Shown here: one piece after another, positions 8,218 through 16,526 of the stretch | Numbering within the stretch: position 1 is the first letter of the stretch | Layout of the letters: each line of letters opens with the position of its first letter | Made by a program: the position numbers and the translations under genes | Assembly (NCBI GenBank): GCA_965218715.1 | Contig: CBDCLY010000017.1 | Location: 1 to 41,014 of the forward strand | DNA: 41,014 nucleotides | Reading direction: 5' to 3' | Origin: CBDCLY01 sp965218715 | Lineage (GTDB): Bacteria; Bacteroidota; Bacteroidia; Flavobacteriales_E; Vicingaceae | Notes under the pieces: model-generated | What the model was told of the DNA's origin: nothing | The model's database searches: none | The model's input: only the letters and a program-made list of their open reading frames with translations

Positions 8218-8928
8218 TTGACGAATAAATTAAGCATACTTGTTCCTGCCTATAATGAGGAAGCTACCATTATTGAAGTAATTGAACAATTGCTAGAACT
8301 GGAATTGGTGCATCAGTTCGAAAAGGAAATAATTGTCATCAATGACTATTCTAAAGATAACACGCAGAATTTATTGGTAGAATTTCTTCAAAATCAGCCT
8401 GGTTCCTTCAGGTTAATTAATCAAGAAAAGAATCAAGGAAAGGGCGCCGCTTTGCACAAAGGAATAGAAGAAGCAACAGGCAATTTTTTAATTCCGCAAG
8501 ACGCAGATTTAGAACTAAGTCCAGAAGACATTAACCTCCTACTTAATAAAGCCATTAATGAAAACTGTAATGTTGTTTACGGTTCTCGTTTTTTAGATGG
8601 CGCCCAAAACAAAGAAGGATTGGGATTGTGGGCGAATCTATTTCTTACAAGGATGTCGAATGCCTTTACTGGCCTGAGAATTACCGACATGGAAACTTGT
8701 TATAAATTGATGGAATCTTCAGTTGCAAAGTCCTTAAATCTAAAAGAACAACGATTCGGATTTGAACCTGAAGTTACCGCAAAACTGGCAAAGCATAAGG
8801 GAATAAAACTTAAGGAAGTAAGTATTCGATATGAGGTGCGATCCTATGAAGAAGGAAAAAAAATTGGTTGGAAAGATGGTGTTCATGCACTTTGGTGCAT
8901 CTTTAAATATGCGCTTGTTCGATCTTAA
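8218..8928 (+). CDS. Glycosyltransferase family 2, DPM1-like
   Basis: 236 residues of a GT-A fold. KLSILVPAYNEE opens the nucleotide-binding domain, NDYSKDN follows, and DADLEL carries the metal-binding DxD motif. The arrangement matches dolichyl/undecaprenyl-phosphate hexose synthases (DPM1-like), which charge a lipid carrier with a sugar at the inner face of the membrane. It has no C-terminal membrane helices. The start is TTG at 8218, since the fold begins two codons later and no nearby ATG exists. The 3' end overlaps the convergent 588-residue membrane protein gene by 26 bases. A lipid-linked sugar made here could feed that GT-C-like protein, which is inference. Confidence 0.87.
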   Translation: MTNKLSILVPAYNEEATIIEVIEQLLELELVHQFEKEIIVINDYSKDNTQNLLVEFLQNQPGSFRLINQEKNQGKGAALHKGIEEATGNFLIPQDADLELSPEDINLLLNKAINENCNVVYGSRFLDGAQNKEGLGLWANLFLTRMSNAFTGLRITDMETCYKLMESSVAKSLNLKEQRFGFEPEVTAKLAKHKGIKLKEVSIRYEVRSYEEGKKIGWKDGVHALWCIFKYALVRS

Positions 8929-10669
8929 GCTCAAACCTTTGGCTTAAATTAATCCAATCTACCCCTTCAATCACTAAATCTGGAACCAGTTCATAATGAC
9001 CCGCCTCAATTGGAGTTTTAATCTTTAGGTGTTGCGAGTAATTTCCGATAACATCAACTTCCATTGGTGTTCTAAGTCCATCCCACTCTATGACTTCTCC
9101 TTGTTGATACCAATGGTAAGAGAGGTATATATTTTCTTCTAGATTAGATGGCAGTGTATACCCTTCATTTACCTCGATATTAATAAATAGATAAGCGCTA
9201 TCGTTAGCCAATAAATTAGGCTGCTCACCCAATAGACTAATACTAACATTTGTGTTAAACTCTTGCCAAGCCATATCTGCTTTATTCCCATTTAGTTTTA
9301 GGTATGGCTCCTTTTTCAAATGAAACAAGCGTTCATTTAAGAAGGATAAGGGTTCAATTTCGAAACGTCTAAAAATGAAATCGCTATCCTTTAGCTTCAT
9401 GTAATTTCTTTCAAATAGGTAATCGCCTTCCATGGCAATTGTTTTTGACTTTTCTTTTCCATCAATGGCTGAAATCAACAAAGTTTCTATTGGATTTGCC
9501 CAGGTAACCGTTGTGTAATAGCTGTGCCAATTTTCTGAATTGACTAAAAACTTAGTTTCTTTGAAATTCTGAGTATAATCAACAAGTTTATCCAATTGAT
9601 CCATTCTTTGCCTCAAATGTTCACCCGAGTCCCATATCCAAAACATTCTTGAGATGGCAATACCAAAAACAGCAAGTGCAAAAACAGATTGCATTTTACC
9701 TTTTAAGTTGGAAGCTATTTCTTGTAAGCCAATAAAAACCACAATAAATACCAAAGGATTGTACATGGATTCATAATAGCGGGTAAACACTGTTGCTTCC
9801 GCCATATGGTTCACAATGAGCAAAATGAACCCAATGCTTCCCAACAATAGGCAAAGTTTTAGCCAACGTTTCTTAAATAGCATAATCAAAATGCTTATTG
9901 CACTTATGACCATCAATTCTGGATAATAATTCCAAAAAAGCTTAGCCAATTGCTGCAAGTATTCTTCATTCAAAAGATTAGAAGCGCCAATAGTATCATT
10001 ATCATGATTGATGTTGCTATGTCCTTTTTCGTATTCACTGAAAGTTAAGAGCTCTATTATAAACCCCAAGACTAAGCCCGACCATGAAATCAATTGCATT
10101 TTGAGATCAATTCGTTTAGAGATGATTTCATAAAGCAAAGCCAAGGCAATTAAAATAAAATTCTCTGGATGACTAGTCATGACAAACCATTGAGTGACCA
10201 ATAAAAGAATCAACCATTTATCGTCTTTGTATTTGCCAGACTTTAAAATAGCAGCAAATAAGACTGCTAAGCCTGCACCATAGCAAATTTCAAGCATAGG
10301 GCTATAATACAACCATAACTGTCCTATTAAATGAATAAGAAGAACCGTTAGAGCAGCCGTATAATCTTTTAAGCGATAAAAGAGCACAAGGAAAATACCA
10401 TAATAAAATAGCTCATGACCCAATGAAGCCGCTAACATGATCATTTGCAATGGAAGCTGAAGGTAATAGGCAAACAATGGAGCAATTTGAGACAAGGCAA
10501 GAACAATTCTACCATGTTCTACATGAAAACCACCAGAATTTATTGCGTGAAAAAAGTAATAAGATGCATCAGCGAACAAACGTTCTTTGTAAAGCACAAT
10601 CGACATTACAAAAAGAGAGAAAAAGCAGGCGTGTAAACCTAATTCAATAAGTTTTGATCGCTGTAACAT
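8903..10669 (-). CDS. Polytopic membrane protein with GT-C-like architecture, unknown function
   Basis: 588 residues. The first 350 or so hold about ten hydrophobic segments. The remaining 230 form a hydrophilic, probably periplasmic, domain. The first extracytoplasmic loop carries an acidic pair in LFADASYYFF, the place where GT-C glycosyltransferases have their catalytic Asp, followed by HVEHGR. A later loop has SHPENF. This layout fits a lipid-linked sugar transferase of the inner membrane, but no family signature is decisive. It begins one base after the hldD stop and ends overlapping the GT2 gene tail to tail, so it is the last gene of the pepD-mqnB-mqnD-hldD series. Confidence 0.75.
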   Translation of the reverse strand: MLQRSKLIELGLHACFFSLFVMSIVLYKERLFADASYYFFHAINSGGFHVEHGRIVLALSQIAPLFAYYLQLPLQMIMLAASLGHELFYYGIFLVLFYRLKDYTAALTVLLIHLIGQLWLYYSPMLEICYGAGLAVLFAAILKSGKYKDDKWLILLLVTQWFVMTSHPENFILIALALLYEIISKRIDLKMQLISWSGLVLGFIIELLTFSEYEKGHSNINHDNDTIGASNLLNEEYLQQLAKLFWNYYPELMVISAISILIMLFKKRWLKLCLLLGSIGFILLIVNHMAEATVFTRYYESMYNPLVFIVVFIGLQEIASNLKGKMQSVFALAVFGIAISRMFWIWDSGEHLRQRMDQLDKLVDYTQNFKETKFLVNSENWHSYYTTVTWANPIETLLISAIDGKEKSKTIAMEGDYLFERNYMKLKDSDFIFRRFEIEPLSFLNERLFHLKKEPYLKLNGNKADMAWQEFNTNVSISLLGEQPNLLANDSAYLFINIEVNEGYTLPSNLEENIYLSYHWYQQGEVIEWDGLRTPMEVDVIGNYSQHLKIKTPIEAGHYELVPDLVIEGVDWINLSQRFELKIEQAHI

Positions 10670-10670
10670 T

Positions 10671-11636
10671 TTAGTAGTATTTACCTGTACTTAGGTAATT
10701 GCTCACATAATCACTAACTCCTTCTTCTAGTGTATAGAATGGCTTTGAATAGCCAGCATTTCTCAACTTGGACATGTCAGCTTCTGTGAAATACTGGTAT
10801 TTGTCTCTTATGTCTTCTGGGGTAGGAATAAATCCAATTTCTGGAGCTTTTCCCATTGCTTTGAATGTTGCATTTACTAAATCCAAGAAGGTTCTTGCTT
10901 CTCCTGAACCCAAATTATAAATTCCACTCTGTGGTTGATTTTCGGCCATCCATGTGCAAATGTTTACTAAATCGTTAACATATACAAAATCGCGCTTTTG
11001 CTCGCCATCTTTATAATTAGGATTATGCGATTGAAATAGTCGCATTGAACCAGTTTCTTTTATTTGATTAAAGGCATGAAAAATAACGGAAGCCATTCTT
11101 GATTTGTGGTATTCATTTGGGCCATAAACATTAAAAAACTTAAGACCACACCAAAATGGTGGTTTCTGTTTTTGTTCTAGCGCCCACAAATCAAATTGAT
11201 GCTTAGAATCTCCATAAGGATTAAGTGGTTTCAATTGATCGATAGTGGCATGATCATCTTTGTATCCAATCTCACCCAAACCATAAGTTGCAGCTGATGA
11301 TGCGTAGACTAAACCAATCATGTTTTCTGCACAAGTTTTCCAAATGGATTTGGTGTAGTTTAGGTTCAATTCATCAAAGATTGAAGTTTTAAATTCAGTA
11401 GTATCTGTTCTTGCACCAATATGAAAAACAAAATCAACAGCATTGGCATTGTCTTTAAACCAGGCTAAAAATTCTGAACGGTTCATTTTAGAACTATAGG
11501 CTTTATCTGCTAGATTTGCTTCCTTTTCAGGCCTATTAAAGTCGTCAACCAATAATAATTCATCCTCTCCAAGGCGATTAAAATGACCAACTAAATAACT
11601 TCCAATAAATCCTGCTGCTCCTGTAATTACTATCAT
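10671..11636 (-). CDS. hldD: ADP-L-glycero-D-manno-heptose 6-epimerase
   Basis: 321 residues of the extended short-chain dehydrogenase family. NADP is bound at GAAGFIG (6-12). The catalytic Tyr and Lys are in NPYGDSKHQFD, with SSAATYG before it. The family-specific KFFNVYGPNEYHK and DGEQKRDFVYVND segments identify it as HldD/RfaD rather than GalE. It epimerises ADP-D,D-heptose to ADP-L,D-heptose for the LPS inner core. The ATG overlaps the mqnD stop by four bases (ATGA), implying translational coupling although the pathways are unrelated. No other heptose gene is in the window. Confidence 0.92.
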   Translation of the reverse strand: MIVITGAAGFIGSYLVGHFNRLGEDELLLVDDFNRPEKEANLADKAYSSKMNRSEFLAWFKDNANAVDFVFHIGARTDTTEFKTSIFDELNLNYTKSIWKTCAENMIGLVYASSAATYGLGEIGYKDDHATIDQLKPLNPYGDSKHQFDLWALEQKQKPPFWCGLKFFNVYGPNEYHKSRMASVIFHAFNQIKETGSMRLFQSHNPNYKDGEQKRDFVYVNDLVNICTWMAENQPQSGIYNLGSGEARTFLDLVNATFKAMGKAPEIGFIPTPEDIRDKYQYFTEADMSKLRNAGYSKPFYTLEEGVSDYVSNYLSTGKYY

Positions 11637-12463
11637 CTAACGAATATGGGTTGAGAAATTTCTTGCATTATTTGCATTTGTTTTGCTCTATTTAACAAAC
11701 CAAGAATGGCGTTTTTTCCTTCTTCTTGTAAATCTAAGGAATATTGATTGACATACAAATTGATGTGTTGCTTCAGCACCTTAACATCCATCTCTTGTGC
11801 GTGATATTTTACAAAGTCACTCTCTTCAGTATGATTATCATAAGCGTATTGTATACTCTCCTTAATCAAATCACTGATCTTCAATTTTAGCTCAATGGGT
11901 AAATCTCTTTGCACTACTATTCCACCAAGTGGAATCAAATTTCCGGAAACTTCCTCCCAATATTGGCCCAAGTCTTTAATGCAAACTAAACCTTTATCAG
12001 AATAGGTAAATCTATTTTCATGGATGATTAACCCTGCATCTACTTCTCCATTGATGACCGCCGCCTCGATATCAGAAAACAAGTATTCATGCTTTGATCC
12101 CAAATTTGGAAAGGCCAATTGTAAGAGGAGGTTTGCAGTGGTGTTTTTTCCTGGAATGGCTACCCTGGCCTCAGACAATTCGTATTCATTCAATTGTTTC
12201 TTTGCAATCAACAAAGGCCCTACCCCGCTTCCCAATGCACTTCCTGAATTTAGGATTTGATACTTGTCTAAATGAAACATAATCGCATGAAAACTCAATT
12301 TGCTAACCACCAACCTAGACTGCTCTGCTAAACGATTTAGTTCTTCAACATCTTGAAAAATTGGTTTAAAAACGATTCCTTTTGTGTCAATTTTCTGATT
12401 AATTAGCGCATCAAACATGAAGGTATCATTTGGACAAGGGGATATGCCTAGGCTAATTTCCAT
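11633..12463 (-). CDS. mqnD: 1,4-dihydroxy-6-naphthoate synthase (futalosine pathway)
   Basis: 276 residues of the periplasmic-binding-protein-like MqnA/MqnD family. It begins with the MqnD hallmark LGISPCPNDTFMFDAL. GVGPLLIAKK, IPGKNTTANLL and GLIIHENRFTY follow, the last carrying the active-site His region. It converts cyclic dehypoxanthine futalosine to 1,4-dihydroxy-6-naphthoate in menaquinone synthesis. It overlaps mqnB by 11 bases upstream and hldD by 4 downstream. Confidence 0.95.
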   Translation of the reverse strand: MEISLGISPCPNDTFMFDALINQKIDTKGIVFKPIFQDVEELNRLAEQSRLVVSKLSFHAIMFHLDKYQILNSGSALGSGVGPLLIAKKQLNEYELSEARVAIPGKNTTANLLLQLAFPNLGSKHEYLFSDIEAAVINGEVDAGLIIHENRFTYSDKGLVCIKDLGQYWEEVSGNLIPLGGIVVQRDLPIELKLKISDLIKESIQYAYDNHTEESDFVKYHAQEMDVKVLKQHINLYVNQYSLDLQEEGKNAILGLLNRAKQMQIMQEISQPIFVR

Positions 12464-13112
12464 GTTGTTCCTTAATAATTGATTTTAAACCGGATTCTAA
12501 AGACTTTAATGCCATGGGAATATCCCAGGTGGTTACATCTCTTGTTTCTATGTAATTTGAGATTGCACGTAGCTGCAAACAAGGAAGATTCTCTTGATTA
12601 CCTACAAAAAAAACAGCAGCACCTTCCATGCTCTCAATTTGAGCTGGCCATCTTTCTTGAACCATTTTAATAGAATCTAAATTACCATGCACAGTACTGA
12701 CCGTTATAGCATCCACTTTAGGAAGCTTTCGAAGGAAAGTAAAATTAGTTTCAATTTGGGGTTGTATCCATTCAATTGAATTGGTCTCATTTTTATTTCC
12801 ATTAAAGGAATTCGTTTGAAACGGGATCCAATTTTTTCCGTCTTCAGCACCCAATTCAGAGAAACCATCTCGTTTAACATGAACCAGTTCGCCTATAGAC
12901 AATCCCTTATTAAAACTACCAGCTATTCCTAAATTAATAAGCAATTCATAGTTTTTCTGCTGAAGTCTTTTACTCAGTGAATATGCCGTGGCAACCATCC
13001 CAATGCCAGTGTTTAACACCTCATATTGTTGAGCATGCTTAGTTGTTCTAAGAACCGATTTAACCACCTCCTCTTCTACTTGAGAAGCAACAACTAACAA
13101 GACCTTAGCCAT
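12453..13112 (-). CDS. mqnB: Futalosine hydrolase
   Basis: 219 residues with a nucleoside phosphorylase-like fold. Visible are NTGIGMVATAYSL near the start, NLGIAGSFNKGLSIGE, and the base-binding and catalytic regions ESMEGAAVF and RAISNYIETRD. It removes hypoxanthine from futalosine to give dehypoxanthine futalosine. Its neighbour mqnD supports this over an MTA/SAH nucleosidase assignment. I chose the ATG at 13112 (MAKVLLVV). An in-frame TTG at 13121 would add three residues. The start lies within the last eight bases of pepD. Confidence 0.93.
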   Translation of the reverse strand: MAKVLLVVASQVEEEVVKSVLRTTKHAQQYEVLNTGIGMVATAYSLSKRLQQKNYELLINLGIAGSFNKGLSIGELVHVKRDGFSELGAEDGKNWIPFQTNSFNGNKNETNSIEWIQPQIETNFTFLRKLPKVDAITVSTVHGNLDSIKMVQERWPAQIESMEGAAVFFVGNQENLPCLQLRAISNYIETRDVTTWDIPMALKSLESGLKSIIKEQHGN

Positions 13113-14574
13113 TACTAGCAACTGGGATTCGTTTTAGAGTTTCTAAAAGAAAGCCCCAATATTTCTGCACAGAACTAATCTGTACTTTTTCATCCGGAGA
13201 ATGAGCTCCTCTTATGTTGGGGCCAAATGAAACCATATCCATGCTGGGGTAATGTGCTCCAATAATGCCACATTCTAGCCCGGCGTGACATGCCATTACT
13301 TTAGCATTGCCATTGAACATTTCTGTATACAATTCTGCCATAATGGATACAATCTCAGATTTCGCTTTTGGCGTCCAACCTGGATAATCCCCATCAACTT
13401 GAACCTGACCATCAATGGAGGAAAAAGCTGAACGGATTGCTCTTACCTCATCATCTTTTTCGCTATCTACGGAACTTCGGCACAAACAAAGGCAAGAGAA
13501 CTTGCCATTCTCTAATTTCACTTGTGCAATGTTATTAGAGGTTTGAACCATACCTGGAACTGTAGAACTCATTTTATAAATTCCATCTGGTGCGGCGTAA
13601 ATTGCTCGAAGTATTTTTGAGACAAGGTCTGGACTCATTCTTTTCGCAGCTGTATCACAAGTTTCAATTTCTAACTTAACATGTGGATCAGTTACTTCAT
13701 ATTCTGCTTTAATATTGGCTTCAAACCTTTTGCAAATGGAAGAGAAAAGGTCAGCTTGCTTAGAAGAAAAACTAATTTTTGCTAATGACTCTCTTGGAAT
13801 CGCATTTCTTAAGCCTCCACCTTGAATGGAATGAAGAGACAATTCTAAATTTTGATCCAATTGATACAACAAACGATTCATGAGTTTATTTGCATTTCCT
13901 AAACTTTTGATGATGTCCATTCCTGAATGACCACCACTTAGTCCACTCAACTTAATTTGCTTTGTGATTTGACCATCTGGACTAGTTACTTCATTGTATT
14001 CCTTTTCAATGGTGATGTTTACACCACCAGCACAACCAATCGTTAGTTCGTCATCATCTTCGGTATCAAGGTTTAATAAGATTTGGCCAGAAAGAAATCC
14101 TGGTTGGAGTCCGAATGCACCAGTCATACCAGTTTCTTCATCTATCGTAAACAATGCTTCAATGGTAGGATGTGGAATATCTGTGCTGGTAAGCAATGCC
14201 ATAATACTTGCAACTCCGATTCCATTGTCGGCGCCAAGAGTTGTCCCATCAGCCTTGATCCAATCTCCATCAATTAGCATCTTTATTCCTTCGCTATTGA
14301 AATCGAATACAGTGTCTGCATTTTTTTGATGTACCATATCAAGATGGCTTTGAAGAATCACTTTAACTCGATTCTCCATTCCTGGCGTTGCCGGTTTTTT
14401 AATCAATACATTTCCAACTGCATCAACTTCTGTAGGAAAACCAAGAGATTCACCAAATTCTTTTGCGAATGCTATAACGCGTTCTTCTTTCTTAGATGGT
14501 CTAGGAACTTCGTTTAATTCTTCAAAGTGTTTCCACAAAGCTTCTGGCTGAATGCCACTCAATACTCTCGTCAT
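13105..14574 (-). CDS. pepD: Aminoacyl-histidine dipeptidase (Xaa-His dipeptidase), M20 family
   Basis: 489 residues, typical of PepD. Metal-binding and catalytic residues are visible: H77 and D79 in LQSHLDMVHQ, D116 in LGADNGIGVA, E146/E147 in TIDEETGM, and D174 in NLDTEDDDE. The lid domain carries the conserved SGGHSGMDI. It hydrolyses dipeptides such as carnosine-type Xaa-His in the cytoplasm. It is the first gene of the minus-strand series running down to 8903 and has its own -7 promoter box at 14593-14600. Confidence 0.95.
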   Translation of the reverse strand: MTRVLSGIQPEALWKHFEELNEVPRPSKKEERVIAFAKEFGESLGFPTEVDAVGNVLIKKPATPGMENRVKVILQSHLDMVHQKNADTVFDFNSEGIKMLIDGDWIKADGTTLGADNGIGVASIMALLTSTDIPHPTIEALFTIDEETGMTGAFGLQPGFLSGQILLNLDTEDDDELTIGCAGGVNITIEKEYNEVTSPDGQITKQIKLSGLSGGHSGMDIIKSLGNANKLMNRLLYQLDQNLELSLHSIQGGGLRNAIPRESLAKISFSSKQADLFSSICKRFEANIKAEYEVTDPHVKLEIETCDTAAKRMSPDLVSKILRAIYAAPDGIYKMSSTVPGMVQTSNNIAQVKLENGKFSCLCLCRSSVDSEKDDEVRAIRSAFSSIDGQVQVDGDYPGWTPKAKSEIVSIMAELYTEMFNGNAKVMACHAGLECGIIGAHYPSMDMVSFGPNIRGAHSPDEKVQISSVQKYWGFLLETLKRIPVASNG

Positions 14575-14592
14575 AATTTTTTATTTATCATT

Positions 14593-14600
14593 CAAAATTA
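14593..14600 (-). promoter_or_regulatory. Bacteroidota -7 promoter element (TAATTTTG) for the pepD-mqnB-mqnD-hldD series
   Basis: The minus strand reads TAATTTTG, an exact TAnnTTTG match, 18 bases before the pepD ATG at 14574. It faces away from the plus-strand box at 14666-14673, so this 113-base gap is a divergent promoter region. No clear -33 TTG. Confidence 0.5.
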
Positions 14601-14665
14601 AGCCTTATGCTTCATTTGACGAGTAAATCATTTAAATCTTATACAACTAAATAAGGTCCTGAGTG

Positions 14666-14673
14666 TATATTTG
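14666..14673 (+). promoter_or_regulatory. Bacteroidota -7 promoter element (TATATTTG) for the pterin/fabD/mqnA operon
   Basis: TATATTTG, an exact TAnnTTTG match, 14 bases before the ATG at 14688, giving a very short leader of the kind common in this phylum. No convincing -33 box. Confidence 0.5.
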
Positions 14674-14687
14674 CATAAAAATTGAAG

Positions 14688-15098
14688 ATGGTTTATATAA
14701 CCCGAAGAGAACGTTTTAGTGCAGCGCACAAATTATCCAATCCAGATTGGAGTGATGAGGAGAATTACCATACATTCGGGAAATGTTCCAACCCAAATTG
14801 GCATGGCCACAATTACGTTTTGCATGTGACAGTAAAGGGAGAGCCAGAGCCATCTACTGGTTTTGTTATTGATTTATCAGCACTTGGAGACATCATGAAG
14901 TCAGAAGTGATTGAACACATCGATCATAAAAACATCAACTTGGATGTCAGCTTCACAAAAGGAATCATGACTTCTACTGAGAACATTGCAATAGCCATTT
15001 GGAATCAATTGGAAAAGCCTGTAAAATTATTGGGTGGCACATTACATTGTGTTAAGCTACAAGAGACTGAAAATAATTATGTAGAATATTACGGATAG
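14688..15098 (+). CDS. 6-pyruvoyl-tetrahydropterin synthase, PTPS-II-like (QueD/PTPS superfamily)
   Basis: 136 residues, T-fold. Zinc ligands are H14 in FSAAHKL and H39/H41 in NWHGHNY, and the catalytic Cys is C33. The spacing C-x5-HGH (CSNPNWHGH) is the pattern of PTPS-II enzymes for tetrahydrobiopterin, whereas QueD of the queuosine pathway has C-x3-HGH. The segments DHKNINLDV, STENIAIAIW and ETENNYVEY also look like the animal enzyme as I remember it. The folE gene follows by four bases and would supply dihydroneopterin triphosphate. I infer biopterin-type pterin synthesis; a role in queuosine is the alternative. The ATG at 14688 fits the promoter better than an in-frame TTG six bases earlier. 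Confidence 0.85.
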   Translation: MVYITRRERFSAAHKLSNPDWSDEENYHTFGKCSNPNWHGHNYVLHVTVKGEPEPSTGFVIDLSALGDIMKSEVIEHIDHKNINLDVSFTKGIMTSTENIAIAIWNQLEKPVKLLGGTLHCVKLQETENNYVEYYG

Positions 15099-15102
15099 CA
15101 AT

Positions 15103-15723
15103 ATGAAAGAAGAAGAAAACTACATTGAAGGATACGAAAGAAAAGAAGCCTACAATCAAGAAAAAATTGATCGTCTTTCTTCTGCTTATTCTTCAATAAT
15201 AGATGAACTTGGGGAAGACATTAGTCGAGAGGGATTAGTGAAGACTCCTGAAAGAATTGCCAAAGCAATGCAATTTTTAACCCATGGATATGATTTGGAT
15301 GGTGCAGAGATATTAAAAGGCGCAATGTTTAAGGAAGATCATAGCCAGATGGTAATAGTTAAAGACATTGAAATTTATTCGATGTGTGAGCACCATATGC
15401 TCCCTTTCATTGGCAAAGCTCATGTGGCTTATATCCCCAATGGATGGATAGTAGGATTAAGTAAAATTCCTCGAGTTGTTGATGCTTTTTCAAGAAGACT
15501 GCAAGTTCAAGAACGATTAACTGATCAGATTAAGTCGTGTATACAATCTACCTTAAATCCATTAGGAGTTGCTGTAGTGATTGAAGCAAGTCATTTATGC
15601 ATGCAAATGAGAGGCATTCAAAAACAGAATTCTGTCACCACTACATCTGCCTTTACTGGTGCGTTTGAGAGCGATTCTACACGAAAAGAATTCATACAGT
15701 TGCTATCTGCGAAATTGAGTTAA
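15103..15723 (+). CDS. folE: GTP cyclohydrolase I
   Basis: 206 residues, T-fold. Zinc ligands are C95 and H98 in MCEHHMLPF and C166 in SHLCMQMRG. The GKAHVAYIP and GLSKIPRVVD segments match the type IA family. It converts GTP to 7,8-dihydroneopterin triphosphate, the entry to folate, biopterin and queuosine. It is translated four bases after the PTPS-type gene, which suggests the two work in sequence. The first 25 or so residues are a charged extension before the catalytic fold. Confidence 0.96.
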   Translation: MKEEENYIEGYERKEAYNQEKIDRLSSAYSSIIDELGEDISREGLVKTPERIAKAMQFLTHGYDLDGAEILKGAMFKEDHSQMVIVKDIEIYSMCEHHMLPFIGKAHVAYIPNGWIVGLSKIPRVVDAFSRRLQVQERLTDQIKSCIQSTLNPLGVAVVIEASHLCMQMRGIQKQNSVTTTSAFTGAFESDSTRKEFIQLLSAKLS

Positions 15724-15788
15724 TGCCAAAATTGCAGTGAATTACACAAGGTATGATTTATGATTACCTTCGAAAAAATTTATACAAA

Positions 15789-16517
15789 ATGAACATACAA
15801 AATATCAACTCAAACAATCAAAATTTTGCTACGGTAGATAGTGGACAATTGGCGAAGACCTATTTATCAAATGTATTCACCTATATGGCCGGAGCTTTAA
15901 GTATTACTGGAGTTTTTGCTTATTTATTTGGAAACTCAGAGTCTTTAACCAGCTTGCTTTACAATGTAGAAACAGGCATGAGTCTGTTGGGTTGGATAGT
16001 GATGCTAGCCCCACTTGGATTTGTTCTTTTCATGTCCATTTCATTTAACCGTTTGTCGTCATTTACCCTCTTAATGCTTTTCATCGCCTATTCTACGGTA
16101 ATGGGAATTAGTTTAAGTTTTATCTTTTGGGTTTACACCGCTGGAAGTATTTACAGCACATTTGCCATTACAGCCGCCACATTTGGAGCCATGGCTTTAT
16201 TAGGATATACCACTAAGCAGGACCTCAGCAAGTTCGGTGCAATTTTAATGATGGCCTTGTTCGGGATCATTATTGCCATGCTAGTGAATTTCTTTATTGG
16301 CAGTACAATGATCGATTATATCATCAGCATACTTGGAGTTTTAATTTTTACAGGACTTACAGCCTATGATGTTCAAAAGCTAAAACGAATAGGAGCTGGC
16401 GTTGAAATGGGTTCTGAGACTGGGAGTAAACTAGCCATTATGGGAGCTTTGACTTTATACCTTGATTTTGTTAATCTATTTCTATTTTTATTGCGCCTAT
16501 TTGGCGACAGAAGATAA
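15789..16517 (+). CDS. Bax inhibitor-1/YccA family membrane protein
   Basis: 242 residues with about seven hydrophobic segments spanning residues 30-240. The order and signature fit the BI-1/YccA family: TYMAGALSITGVFAYLF at the start, LLGYTTKQDLSKFGAIL in the middle, and TGLTAYDVQKLKRIG with the family's conserved YD before the last segment. It is an inner-membrane protein; family members act as calcium leak channels or FtsH modulators, but no specific role is visible. I chose the ATG at 15789 over an upstream in-frame ATG at 15753, because the family starts with a short polar stretch like MNIQNINSNNQ. Confidence 0.9.
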   Translation: MNIQNINSNNQNFATVDSGQLAKTYLSNVFTYMAGALSITGVFAYLFGNSESLTSLLYNVETGMSLLGWIVMLAPLGFVLFMSISFNRLSSFTLLMLFIAYSTVMGISLSFIFWVYTAGSIYSTFAITAATFGAMALLGYTTKQDLSKFGAILMMALFGIIIAMLVNFFIGSTMIDYIISILGVLIFTGLTAYDVQKLKRIGAGVEMGSETGSKLAIMGALTLYLDFVNLFLFLLRLFGDRR

Positions 16518-16526
16518 TATTACACT

